A stretch of DNA of 21,137 nt from Chromera velia (GCA_018398765.1 JAHBMJ010000409.1:1-21137), one strand, 5' to 3'. Shown: positions 9,589 through 20,315, counted from the first letter of the stretch. Numbers and translations: made by a program. Notes: generated from the letters alone by a model not told the origin.

Positions 9589-12500
9589 CGAAGTCTGTGA
9601 GGGAGACGGAGCTGAGGGAACTGCTCTCAAGGGCAGAGACGGGGGAGTGGAGACTGGGGGGGACAGAGGAGGCACTGCTAAGAGAGCGGATGGCACGCTT
9701 CGCCTGTGAAGAGGCGCGTGTATCTCACATTTCTTTGTCACAACTACAGAAGGAGACGGTAGAGCTCCGAAAGAGCCTGGAAGACAAGAGCAAGGGCAAG
9801 GGAAAGACGGGAGGAGTAGATGAGGAGACGCTGGCACGTTTTGTTGCTCTCCTGTGCAGAGCGTCTGAGGTTCTTCTCGGCAAGCGGCCCCGCACGGCAC
9901 AGATTGCGGCCCTCCTTCTGCTCTGCAACCATAATGGAGAGAGAGACGGGAGTGTGAGCAGAAGCAGGAGCAGAGGGTGGCTCTTGCAGTTTCTCACAGG
10001 AGAGGGGAAGACGCTGGTGATTGCGTTCCTTGCTCTGAAACTTTCCTTCCTAGAGGGAAGGAAGGTCGATGTGGCCACTGCCTCCCCTCTGTTGGCATCG
10101 AGAGACGCAGAGGAGATGAGACCTCTCTTTGGGGCGTTCGGAATTTCGGTTAGTGAAGATGACCAATGAGCACAAACCAACTTGTTGAAGTTGGAAAGAG
10201 GGGGTGAGAGGTTGCGCACATGTGTCATGAGTGTTTCGTAAGGGCTGAACGCAGCCGGTCTCTGTTCGTTCTTTTTTCTAATGAATCCCTCCTTCTCCTG
10301 TCTCTCTGTCCATCTGCATGCCGGTCCGTATGGAAAAGACACAAAAAAGACACCGTCTGCCTCTATATCTGAGAGACGAGAAACAAACAAACAAACAAAC
10401 AAACAAAGAAAGAAAGAAAGAAAGGAAGGAAGGAAGGAAGGAAGGAAGGAAAGAAAGGAAGGAAGGAAGGAAGGAAGGAAGGAAAGAAAGAAAGAAAGGA
10501 AGGAAGGAAGGAAGGAAGAAAGGAAGAAAGGAAGAAAGGAAGAAAGGAAGGAAGGAAGGAAGAAAGAAAAGAAAGAAAGAAAGAAAGGAAGGAAGGAAGG
10601 AAGGAAGGAAAGAAAGAAAGAAAGAAAGAAAGAAGGAAAGAAAGAGGAGAAAGAAAGAAAGAAAGAAAGAAAGAAAAGAAAGAAAAGAAAGAAAAGAAAG
10701 AAAGAAAGAAAGAAAGAAAAAAAAAGAAAGAAAGAAGGAAAGAAAGAAGGAAGGAAGAAGGAAGGAAGGAAGGAAGGAAGAAAGAAAAAGAGAAAAAGAG
10801 AGAAGGAGGGAAAAGAAGAGAAAGAAAGAAAAAAAGAAAAAAGAGAAAAGGAGGGGGGGGGGAAAGAAAAAAAGAGAAAGAGAGCAAGAAAGAAAAAAAC
10901 AAGAGAAATCGAAAAAGAGACAAGGAGGGAAAAAAAGAGAAAGAAAGAAAAAAAGAAGCAAAAAAAGAAGCTGTTTAGTCCAACATGTCTGTCTCTATCT
11001 CTTTCCCTCCCAGGTCGGCCACACATGCGACGACTCCACGTCAGAGCCCGACGAGGTCTTCGATCGCGTCTACTCGAAGGACGTCGTGTACATGGACTGC
11101 AATCAGGTGGGGGGGGGGNNNNNNNNNNNNNNNNNNNGGGGGGGGGGGGGGCGGGTGATGCAGACAGGCAGGTTGAAGGAAGGTATTTCTTTGCTTGGCT
11201 TGTTGTGGCGTCTTTAGCGTGTTGACGGGCGTGTGTGCATGTGTTGTGTGTCCGGAGTGCTTATGTGAAGGGCGTGGGAGAAGAATCCCCTGCAGGCGGA
11301 AAGCTGGGCGTGGAGAGGGATCAAGGGTGTGTGAGTAAAAGGTTGCATGTCAAGTTTGTTGGTCGAGAGCGGAGAAAGAGAAAGAGAGACAAAGAAAGAG
11401 TTAGAGAGAGAGAAGCCAGCGTCCCCTTTGATCGATGGCCGTGTCGGGATTGCATTAATTGGCTCATCTACTTCCGTTACCGTTTTTGTCTTTCTTTTCT
11501 TTTCTTTCCTGCAGGGTCAGGCCGACCTCATTCTCCACGAATTCTACGGAGACGGGAGAAGGGGGGAGAGAAAGACGGACGTCCTCATCGCAGATGAGGT
11601 TGGTTCGTTGGTTTGTGGCTTCTCCCTCTTGCATGCTGATCTGACAGAATGGTTTGGCCAGAGCGGTGCCTGGGTTTTCACGCGCACAGGCAGGAAGGAG
11701 ACCAGAAAAGAGACAGACCGTTGATTCATGGTGGAGAAAGTCGTTCAACAAGAGTCAAGCAAAACGTAAACAGAGGGACGGGTTGGCAAAGTGGATGTGC
11801 GTGCACAGACAGAACAGTACGCTGAACAAAAACAAGGCCAGGAAGTTCATCGCTTCCCAAATCCAAACGAGACACTCACTCCAGCGATGCCTTCACTTCC
11901 AGCACCCATGCAGGGTTCTCTCTAATCCAACCTCTGCAGGAGCCGAATCGGATTTATGAATGGAAGGAAGGAAGGAGCGATGTGCGCCTTCATGTGGAAC
12001 GGATCCCCCGTGCATCCATGAGTCCATGCAGGTGGACAACCTGTTTGTGGACAGGCTCCGGTTCGGCACGAAGTTTGCTGAACACCTGGGAGGTGCGGAG
12101 GTCCTGACTCCTCTGTTGCTGGACGTCTACGCCAGGGTGGGTTGGTGGGAGGTCGGGTTGTCTCTTCACAAGTTTCATCATGCCCCCATAGTTCTGCAAG
12201 TGAGAGAGAGTAGTGGTGCGTCAGGTAGTGTCTCGATGAATTAATTGAGCAGGTGAAGGAGAGACAGTGTAGGCAGGAAGAAAGCAGAACGTGTCAGTGA
12301 ATTCCACAACGCAACCCCATCTGCATGTCTCTCTCTCTCTCTGTTTGCGCTTTTGCCTGCCTGCCTGAGTGGCTGGCTGCAGGTGCGGATGTCCCCCGGT
12401 CGCGCCCTTCAAGAGTTGAGTGCAGAGACCCTGGCGGAGGTCGAGAGAGGGTCCCTCCTCTGTCCCCACATCCTCAAAAGGTTCGTCCGTCTACTGAAGT

Positions 12501-15500
12501 GCCGTGTATTGTCCTAGAAATAAAGTTTCTTTCTATGTGTCTTTCTCCCTGATCTCATGTGCGTAGCCTCACTCCAATCTCTTTCCTGAACCCCAAACAA
12601 CCAGTGCACACTGACTTGAGAGGCGGCTCAAAGATAGCCTGCTGCTCTTCGCACTCTCTGCCTGACTTCAGGTTTGTGACCCAACAGATGGACGACTGGG
12701 TCGGCTCTGCCGCCGCCGCGGCGTCAATGGAGGAGGGCAGACAGTTCCTCGTCCTCCCTTCACAGACGACCGCGAAGGGACCCAACACGCCGAGTGTGGC
12801 CACGTCGAGTGTCAACGTGCCGTCCCGTGTGGTTCCCGTGGACGCAGAAAGCACAGGGGTCGTCTTGCATGGTGTCCAGTGGCAGGGCGGCCTTACTCAG
12901 ATGGTGGAGGCTGCAGAGGGACTGCCTCTTTCCCCTCCCAGCCTCCCCGCAGCATTCATATCGAACCTCAGCTTCTTCAAAAGGTCTGTCTGCGCAAGTG
13001 AGAATTCAGGTTTTAGAGCTTTCTGTCTCAGTATACCCATGCATCCGCCTGGCTGTCCGGTCAGTGTCCCTCGATGGCATGCATGAGAGGGTTGATCTTT
13101 TTTTGCCACTCCTGTCCTCACTTTGTCCGTGTTTATTTCAAAGAGAGTAGAGGGCCTGTCCGTGTCTGTAGGCTGTCCTGGGTCGCTTCTGAATCGTCTT
13201 TGCACTTGCAAATCTGTCAGTCTGTCTCTCTGCCATCGCAGAGCTTTCTTGTTGGAGCTTCGCCCTTTGTTCTTCATCCTCTCTGCTGCCTGCAGATATT
13301 CCCGTTTGTACGGTCTGTCTGGAACTCTTGGGAGTGCAGACGAGAGGACGGCCATGGAGGCCCTTTACGATGTGGACTGCAGGGGTGTGCCCCCCCACAG
13401 GCCCTCGAGGCTCTCCTTCAAGGGCACGTCCGTGGCCCCTCTCCCTGCTGGAGGGGCGTTTGTAGAGGCAGAGGAGCGGGAGAAGGGGAGGAAGTTGTGG
13501 GGGGAGGCAGTGGCTTTGCGGGCGCGGGAGGAGTCAGTACGTCTTGGACGGGCGGTGCTGGTTGTCTGTGAGCACGTGGTGGACGCTGAAATGATCAAAG
13601 AGCTGTTGGAAAGCCCCAAGGATAGTCCGAAGAATGTGTTTCTGTACACCCGAGATGACATAGAGGAGCAGCGACGCGTGCCGGAAAGGGAATTGCAAGG
13701 TGGAGACGTGGTGGTGGCAACTAACCTGGGAGGGAGAGGGACGGACTTTAGAGTAAGCAGAGAGGTGGCAGGAAGGGGAGGCCTGCATGTGCTTTTGACC
13801 TTCATGCCCTCATCTGAGCGAGTGGAGCGGCAGGCTTTTGGGAGAGCTGCACGTGGGGGGGACGCGGGGAGTTGTGAGTTGGTGGTGCCGGGGGAGAGGG
13901 GGGAGGGTGGAAGGATTCTGGACGCACGCGGTTTGAGAGCGCGGAGGGACAGAGCGTTTGTTGAGAGGGCCGGGGCGTTGGTGGGAGATGCGGCAGTGGA
14001 GGCGCAACGAGACACACTCTTCCGAAGGATGGCAGAGCTGCAAAGCCGGATGCTGAGAAGCTCGAGGAGAGATGTGAGAGGATGGAACGACGACGATTCA
14101 ACTCCCTTTCAGAGATACAGGTGGGTGGAGGGGGGGAATGTGTTTTGGTTGGGCGGTCGCTTTTGTATTAGTGGGCCATGGAACTTCTTCCTTTCTCTCG
14201 ACACACGCAGGTGGGTGTCTGAAAGAACTTTCTGACTTAGCCAGTGTCCTTGCCTTGAGTCTAATCATGTATTGGTGGGCTTCTTTGTTTGTATTCGCGC
14301 CTTGATTTTGCTCTTATTCTTCCTGCAGGACTCTGAACGCAGCACGCGACGCTCGTCTGGAGGGAATGCTTCTTCTGGAGGAGAGAGACTCAAAGAAGCA
14401 GGCAGAGGGACTGGAGAGGCTCGAGAGGAAGTGGATGAACTGGATGGAGCCGAGACCCTCCAAGAGACACCCACTTCCTCCGTACTTCGCTCCTGCCTCT
14501 GCGACCAGACAGGTAGGGGGGTGCTGCATCGCGAGAATAAAGAATCAATACAGAAAAAGCAGACAAAGAATTAAACGTGAGGGTAAAAATAAACACTTTT
14601 GATTCGGTTGGACGAAAGTTTTCAGCCAAGCAGCTGTTCGTGGTTGGGTCCGACTAGAACGTTTCTGCATCCTAACAAGCATACGCAAGAAATCTTCATT
14701 CTTTGGCTTCAAGAAGAATGGGCGCCTGTGAGGGTCGTTTTCCTTCACACATATTTGAGAGAAAGTGAGGACAGCTCGACATGATTGTCATGCAAATTCT
14801 GCATGCAGGGCAATGAGTACGCGGACGTGGGCGCATTCCATGAGGCCTTCAAGTGTTACTCCCGGGCTGCGGCTCTGGACGCTCCTCCTGTGTCAAAGGA
14901 GGGGAAGAGGAAATTCTTCTGGATCAATCAGTGGGTAGATCTGACTTCCTTTTTTGTTTTGTTTTTTGTTGCTTTTTTTGGACACATTTTCTTTGGTCTT
15001 TTGTTTATCTTCGCGTCGAGCCTCGGTTGTTGGTCTCTGGTCTTTGTGCGCTCAGATTGGGCCTCAACGTTCTCCTGTGCATTGCATTCGTCTTCTTCCT
15101 TTTGCTCTCTCTCTCGCCCTCTTGTCTGTCAGTTTTTTCTTTTCCGTCTTTTGCGTGTGTTTTTTTGATTGTCTCTTTTTCCTTCCTTCCTTCCTTTTCT
15201 GTGTCTACTGCTGCTCAGGTCCCACGCCGCGAAGCCAATCGAAGCTTCTCTGTCTGTGCCTCCCTTGCTGATGCTCGTGCGGTGAGTGAGTAGATCTGCC
15301 TGGGAGAGACGGGAGACAGGGATGGAGGGAAGGGTTTTCTTGTCTTTTGCTTCAACTCTTTTCGTTTTGCTCTCTCAGTTGCCGATTCGTTTGTTCACCT
15401 CTCCGCAGAGAGAGACATGTTGCTCAACAGATGCAAAAATAAGATGGGACGGAGCGAGACAGCAAGACAGGCCGACACACATATAGACAGAAAGCCAAGC

Positions 15501-16588
15501 ATCTTTGTTTACTCGGTCTTCGAAGTTGTCTCTCGCCATTCCTTTTCCCCCGCTCTCTTGTTATGGGATATACGCCCTCCACTCTCACCAAATCTCACTA
15601 CAGGTCCGCTGTGAGCGAGAAGCGAGCAAATCCGAAGAGAGAAGGAGGGATGCTGCAGAGCGCACAACGGCAGGCAGAAAGACAGGCTGCCGCCTTCGTG
15701 AGAGCCCATGCCCAGGCGGCGGTGGTTTCTCTGCTTGATGCTCAGGCGAGACGGGCAAAGGGACAGCCTGTGACGCGGAAAGACAGGAAGGAGGGAGAAG
15801 AGGGAGTGATGAAGTTGTCTGACCTCATAGGCCGCACAGAGATAGAGGGGGGCCTCTCTCAAGATCTTTCGGACAGAGCCGCCGCCTCCGTTGGCCTCGC
15901 AGAAGTGGCAGCGGATGCCAGAGAACAATTGATTGGTCAGCAACAAAACGCAAAGAGTACTTGGACATGTCTTGTCAGGATTGAGGGAAAACGCCAAATT
16001 GTTTGGAGTCGCTTGGTCGACTGGCTCTCTTGTTTTCCCCTTCCTCCCTTCTTGTTCTTTCCCTTTTAACCGATGAATGTTGTTGAAGTGTTTGTGGAAC
16101 TAGAGTTGCTCTATTCCATGCTTTCATCGCAGTATTCACTTTTCTCTTCTTTCTTTCCGTCCCCTTTGCTGCAGAGGCTCTTGAGGACAAGCGAGAGCTC
16201 TGGAATTCGAACAAGCAGAGGGCTGGCGTCACGGCGAGACTGGATCCTCTGGAGGCTGCGGCTGTCGTCCCGGAGCGCATGCGTGCGTCATACAGGGAGC
16301 AGGGACTCACCGGCATTTGCGTTGTGGGACCCACTGACAGGTCGGCATGGCTCTTGGTTCTTTGGGGTGCAAAAAGAAAGGAAATGTCTGTCTGTAGAGA
16401 GAAAGAGGATGAATAGAAATTATATAAACGAGCAGATTGGAAAAGAGCAAGTCTAGATTTATTTTGCTTCTCTACGCAGCCGAGAAAGCTGGCGGTTTAA
16501 GTGTGATGCCTCTTCAGTTTGTGTAACCCGCCTCAGTCGTTCAAAGCATGCTGAATCGGGTCGATGTGACTCTCTTTCTTTCTTTCTT

Positions 16589-16630
<42 letters not shown>

Positions 16631-19304
16631 TGACTTTCTGCCTGCCTGCAGGTTCTTTGCTCCCACCCTCGCCCCCTGTGCCCGCGTGGCTTGTGCGTTT
16701 CTCTTCTTTTCGGGTGCCCGTCTCCTTGGGTCTCCTGAGCTTGTGAGGGGTCTCTCTGCTCCGGCCTCGGGAGGGTCCTCTCACTGGTGGCCGTCCCTCT
16801 CGCGTGCCTCTCAGGACAGAAAGAAAAAGAAGAAAAAAGACGAGGGAGATCCTGAAGTCTCTGTCGACACCACAGCTGCAACAAGAGAAGGTCCAGAATC
16901 ACACCCCGTTCTGGACGCATATCTAGAGGGGGTCATGGAGGCCCTCGCACCCCTAGTAGATCCCCCCGAGTTGCTTGAAGGGGGGGAGAAGGTGAAGGGC
17001 AGTCACTCGGCAGAACACATCTTCCTGGAGTCCCTTATTCGAACAGCGGTGGTCCGACAAGCAAGGACACTCGCGGCCCTGGTGCCTGAGAGCACGGCGG
17101 CAACGACCCCGGAAGAGGCTCGGCGTGACGGTTTGACTTGTGGGACCGCTCTTTCCTCCGCTGTTGAGGAGACGGGAGCTGTCGGGTTCCTCCGTTCAGC
17201 GCTGCACTCCACAACGAATGCCGTCAAGTTCGCTGCAGAGGTTGTGGGGGGTATTGGCCCGGAGAGTGAATACACAGTACCGATTCGGAACAGATTGCTG
17301 AGAGAGTTTGAGGCCTCGGAACCACTACAAAAGAGAGTCGATGTCAGTCTGTTCCAAGCCCCCGATAACAGAGACGTGGTTGCTAACAGTATTCGCAGTG
17401 CGATAGGAGACGGGAGCAGTGCGGGAAGGGCAGAAGATGCTGCAGAGAGCAGTCGCGTGCGTCGTAGTCTGGAGGTTTTGCTTGAGGAAGGCGGCGGTGT
17501 GTTGCCCGAAGTGCGGATGTCTGTGCCTGAGGAAGAACACGAAGAGTACACAGGGAAGAGAACGATGGAAGAGGAGAGGAGACCGTCGATCCAGAATTTC
17601 AGGAGAGTGGTTGCAGAACAGGTTGGTCAGATGGATTGGGGGGCTCTGTCGGAAATTGTTGTCCCGTTTTTTTGTGTTGTTGCTTTTTTCCTTCCGGCAC
17701 TCGTCTTTCTTTTTTCTGCGTTTTCGCTTTCTTTGAATGATTCGCGTTTCGAGGGAAAAAATGCCACTGACCCTATCTTTGTCGCCTCGTCGTGTCTCCT
17801 CTATCGACTTCATACGCCCCCGCAGAGCGTTCCTCGCATCTTTGAGACGGACATCTAGAGGGACGAACTTCAATCCTCTTCCCTTTTTCTTCCCGTGTGG
17901 ACTGCTGCTGTCTCCCCTTCCCCCCTTTCCCCTCCCGTTCCAGGTCAACAGGGCAGTGAGTGACTCCGTGGAGGCTGCAAAGAGGGGGCTCTGTCCTGAC
18001 ACGGAACAATGGGAAGAAGGGTGGGTGGGTGGGTGGGGGAGGTGCAGAATGGGAAAGGGTGCGGGTGAATGCTGGGGGGTCAATTTTCTCTGTGTGTTTT
18101 TTTGATAGGTTCTTGATCCATTTCCTTGTGATTCTGGTTGCTATTCACACATTTCTTCCCGAAACAAATGCAAACAGGCGGACGCGCAGAGACTCCGGCG
18201 TACATGCATGCCAGCCCACTCGCTCACTCGCATGCATTCAATCAATTGGATCCCCCATGCACGTCTTCATTCATTCATTCATTCATTCATCCATTCATTC
18301 ATTCATTCATTCATTCATTCATTCATTCATCCATTCATCCATTCATTCATTCATTCATCCATTCATTCATTCATTCATTCATTCATGCCCGCATGCAGAT
18401 GGGAGGACTTCTTTTTCACTTCGAAGCACAGGCTGATGGTGTGGGACGACGATTTCGGGACCAGTGTGGAGGCCTCTGTGGAAGAACTGTGGAAGATGGC
18501 ACAGGCACTCGCGGGCACAGACGGGCTTAGCAATCCCCAGCAGCAAGCAGAGGGAGGGGGCGTGGAAGGGGGGCCGGGCGAGGAGAGGGCGAAGGGAATG
18601 CTCAGAGATCTAGTAGTCAGGTCGCAAGGTGTGTTAAGCTGTTTATTCATTGCCTTTTTTTCTCTTTTTTGTGTCATTTTGCCCTTTTGTCGTTCTTCTC
18701 TTTCCTCTGTTTTTCTTTGCCAACTGGTGTGAGCACCTTTCTCTCTCTATATATATATATCTATCTATCTATCTATCTGTGTGTGTGTGTGTGTGTGTGA
18801 GTGAGTGAATGTCCAGATAGAATTTGACCCCGGTTTTCTCCTTTCACTGCACCGTGTGCAATTGCAGGTGGACGTCCCGTACCTGCCGAGCAGGGAGGGC
18901 TGGACGGTGTGGTGGAGCGTCTCTGGCTGGACGGGAAGTACCGTCTCCGTACGGCCGTGGAGAGGGCAGAGACCGAGAGGGGGAGGCTGCTGGACATCTG
19001 GACGTCCCAACTCTGGCAGCAGGAGTCCGCCCGGGTCCTCGCAACCCTCACCGGGGTGCTGCACTCTCTTCTGAGGGACAGACTACTGGGGGCTGTGGAG
19101 CGCTCTGCAGGTTTGTTACCGTCTCCTGAAGCATCTGAGTGGGCCATCAGGGCAAGAGAGAAGAGGGCAGCTGAACTGCGGGACCTGTACCGACGTTCGC
19201 AAACACTTGAGGAGCCCGCGTCTACATCGGACCGGCTTCAAAAAGAAACAAGCGAAGCGGTGAAGGATGCTAACCAGGATTTAGGTTTGAATTCGAAAAA
19301 TTGA
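9351..19304 (+). CDS. SecA-type DEAD motor protein with TPR-like repeat and long C-terminal extension (16 exons, 1631 aa)
   Basis: The exons are 9351-10148, 11014-11106, 11515-11598, 12032-12136, 12383-12480, 12672-12983, 13296-14120, 14329-14512, 14809-14930, 15219-15281, 15604-15935, 16175-16340, 16652-17621, 17944-18020, 18399-18628 and 18868-19304. Every junction is GT-AG and phase-compatible, and the total is exactly 1632 codons. SecA family members are ATP-driven preprotein translocases; bacterial forms run about 850-900 aa. Here the motor spans about residues 185-700: TGEGKT at 216-221, DEVD at 324-327 (split by an intron), a GLSGTLG turn at 503-509, GRGTD at 643-647, and GRAARGGD at 679-686. 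This matches the large SecA-like proteins I recall from ciliate nuclear genomes better than plastid SecA. The role is unknown. The N-terminus is uncertain: exon 1 might truly begin near 9589 after GCACAG, with earlier exons upstream. The last codons (from about 19285) run into AT-rich DNA, so the 3' end may also be wrong. Confidence 0.8.
10381..10970 (+). repeat. ~590-bp purine-only microsatellite field (AAAC, GAAA, GGAA) in SecA-like intron 1
   Basis: AAAC repeats (10381-10405) pass into alternating blocks of GAAA and GGAA and then an irregular A/G-only stretch up to about 10970. There is almost no pyrimidine on the transcribed-sense strand for about 550 bases. The long Phe/Ser/Leu and Lys/Glu/Arg frames across it on both strands are translations of the repeat, not genes. 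The intron acceptor (CCTCCCAG, 11006-11013) follows 40 bp later with its own pyrimidine tract. Confidence 0.95.
11107..11151 (+). other. Assembly gap inside a poly-G run at the 5' end of intron 2
   Basis: Nineteen N bases (11119-11137) are flanked by uninterrupted G runs on both sides, directly after the donor CAG|GTGG. The true length of the G tract is unknown. The exon upstream (11014-11106) is intact, so the gap does not affect the protein model. Confidence 0.95.
14809..14880 (+). other. TPR-like helix-turn-helix repeat in exon 9
   Basis: Residues 834-857 of the model, [20 protein letters not shown] onward to ALD, fit the tetratricopeptide consensus: G-N at positions 8-9, a small residue before F, then A-x2-C-Y-x2-A-x3-D. 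TPR units form helical hairpins used for partner binding. Only one clear unit is seen, but the preceding exon (14329-14512) is strongly helical and charged and the following exons are Ala/Arg/Gln-rich helices, so degenerate units may flank it. Confidence 0.6.
16571..16627 (+). repeat. TTTC/TC pyrimidine microsatellite upstream of the exon 13 acceptor
   Basis: TTTC units pass into an uninterrupted (TC)n run ending 24 bp before the acceptor CCTGCAG at 16645-16651. It sits where a polypyrimidine tract is expected and probably serves as one, in greatly extended form. Confidence 0.9.
18265..18386 (+). repeat. (TTCA)n microsatellite ending 12 bp before a 3' splice site
   Basis: About 120 bp of TTCA units, with occasional TCCA variants, lead almost directly into CCCGCATGCAG, the acceptor of exon 15 (exon starts at 18399). 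The HSFIHSFI-type frame through it is repeat translation. The array occupies the branch-point and pyrimidine-tract region of intron 14. Confidence 0.95.
18739..18800 (+). repeat. Compound CT/TA/TCTA/GT microsatellite in intron 15
   Basis: Consecutive short arrays of CT, TA, CTAT and GT occur within the last intron of the SecA-like gene, about 65 bp before its acceptor (ATTGCAG at 18861-18867). Confidence 0.9.
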
Positions 19305-19848
19305 AGTCACAAAAATGAAATGTCAGGGTACGTACTAGTAGTACTAAGGTCACGTGTAGTATGGTGCATAAGTTTTGAAGTAAAACGTTTAAGTGTTACT
19401 ATTGAAGAGTATCAAAGACCTAAAACTTGAACTAAAGTGAAAAAGTTCCCTGTATGTGAAGCTATTAGCTAACAATTTCTAATAATAATTGAATTTTAGA
19501 TTAAATTTTAAAAAATAAGCTACTGGTACAAAATGAGCTAAAAGCTCAACTACTAGCTCAATTAAATATATTATGGACATAATTTATATTCGGAACATCA
19601 ATTTACTGCTATGTTATTACTTTTTTATGATCTTTAGCTAGATTATTAGCCTCTTCCGACCTCTGTTACATGCAATTTAGTTTACTAAGTTTAAACTATA
19701 TAATTTTTATATTATAGTAATATTATGCACAAAAAAATACACACAACTAGAAATAATATTTTTTTTTATTTGATCAAAAACTTGTAACCACCAGTCATTG
19801 ATGATCACTGGCTCCTTTATCCTTCTTCCTTTCTTCAAGTACCTCTCT
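19305..19848. other. Second AT-rich block, between convergent genes
   Basis: Composition becomes AT-rich from about 19285 and returns to mixed near 19800. No protein-like frame is seen. It contains many short inverted pairs, for example GAGCTAAAAGCTC (19534-19546) and a 21-bp imperfect hairpin beginning CCAGT and ending ACTGG (19791-19811). It lies between the stop of the SecA-like gene and the likely end of the minus-strand gene to the right, so it should contain both polyadenylation regions. It shares the string GTTTAAGTGTT with the block at 4149-5433. Confidence 0.6.
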
Positions 19849-20284
19849 CTACCCCTTTTGGTGTTCTGTCATCTTCTGCTTCAAGTAACCCTCAAAGACT
19901 TCTTCAGGTTGTAATATTTGACTAAGTGCTGAACTGCTGCCTTCTCGCCGAGCTGCTTCAAAGCGCTGCAAGGGAAGGATCGAGAGGCAACAGGAGAGGA
20001 AGGGAACAAACAGATCGAAGGGAGGAAGCACGAGAGAACAAAAAAGGCATGCAGCTGGTCGGAGTTTTTATGAGGGGGACCGAGAGAGAAAGAGGAAAAC
20101 AGATAGAGACACACAAACTGACCATTGAACCAACTAACCGACGGACACACACAAAAGACAGAAAAAGAAGACAACCACCCGACGGACCACTGCATGGTCT
20201 CTCGTACCCAGTCCTCCACCTCTTCCCATGATCTCCTATGTTGCACAACCCCACAAAGGTGATCTCTCTCCTGCACTCAATCAA

Positions 20285-20315
<31 letters not shown>

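Larger units (their letters stand above)
9894..14120 (+). other. SecA DEAD motor domain, spread over exons 1-7
   Basis: The order of motifs follows SecA. A Q-motif-like [11 protein letters not shown] comes first, then the Walker A TGEGKT and [18 protein letters not shown] (the T-S..LA.RDAE signature). YSKDVVYMD and [10 protein letters not shown] are the site that is usually Y..DI.Y in SecA. DEVDNLFVD follows as Walker B. The preprotein-binding insertion appears short and divergent, ending in [18 protein letters not shown], the counterpart of the GRRW..GLHQ..EAKEGL segment. Next comes the second RecA fold with [14 protein letters not shown] and [13 protein letters not shown], whose two arginines (680, 683) match the finger positions. 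All catalytic positions needed for ATPase activity look present. Confidence 0.85.
15219..19304 (+). other. C-terminal extension of the SecA-like protein (~750 aa), no recognised domain
   Basis: Exons 10-16 encode mainly helical, charged sequence: an Ala/Gln/Arg-rich stretch ([16 protein letters not shown]), a Lys-rich patch ([12 protein letters not shown]), and acidic stretches near 17520-17600. One hydrophobic segment at the start of exon 13 ([16 protein letters not shown], about 16677-16724) could be a buried helix or a single membrane segment. The final exon is Arg/Leu-rich helix ([19 protein letters not shown]). This reads as real coding sequence, since phases are kept over seven junctions, but no family is recognised. 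Confidence 0.65.

Noticed and set aside
9725-11026. 433-aa minus-strand frame rich in Phe, Ser and Leu, and matching Lys/Glu/Arg frames on the plus strand
   Set aside because: These are translations of the GAAA/GGAA microsatellite and, at one end, antisense of the SecA-like exon 1.
14785-15293. Hydrophobic Phe/Leu-rich frames suggesting a membrane protein
   Set aside because: They lie mostly in T-rich intron 9 of the SecA-like gene; splicing from 14930 to 15219 gives a clean in-frame protein instead.
17325-18083. 252-aa minus-strand frame
   Set aside because: It is antisense to exons 13 and 14 and intron 13 of the SecA-like gene, with low-complexity Lys/Arg content.
18138-18732. Frames with HSFIHSFI repeats
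   Set aside because: These are repeat translations of (TTCA)n in intron 14. Only the part after the acceptor at 18398 is coding.
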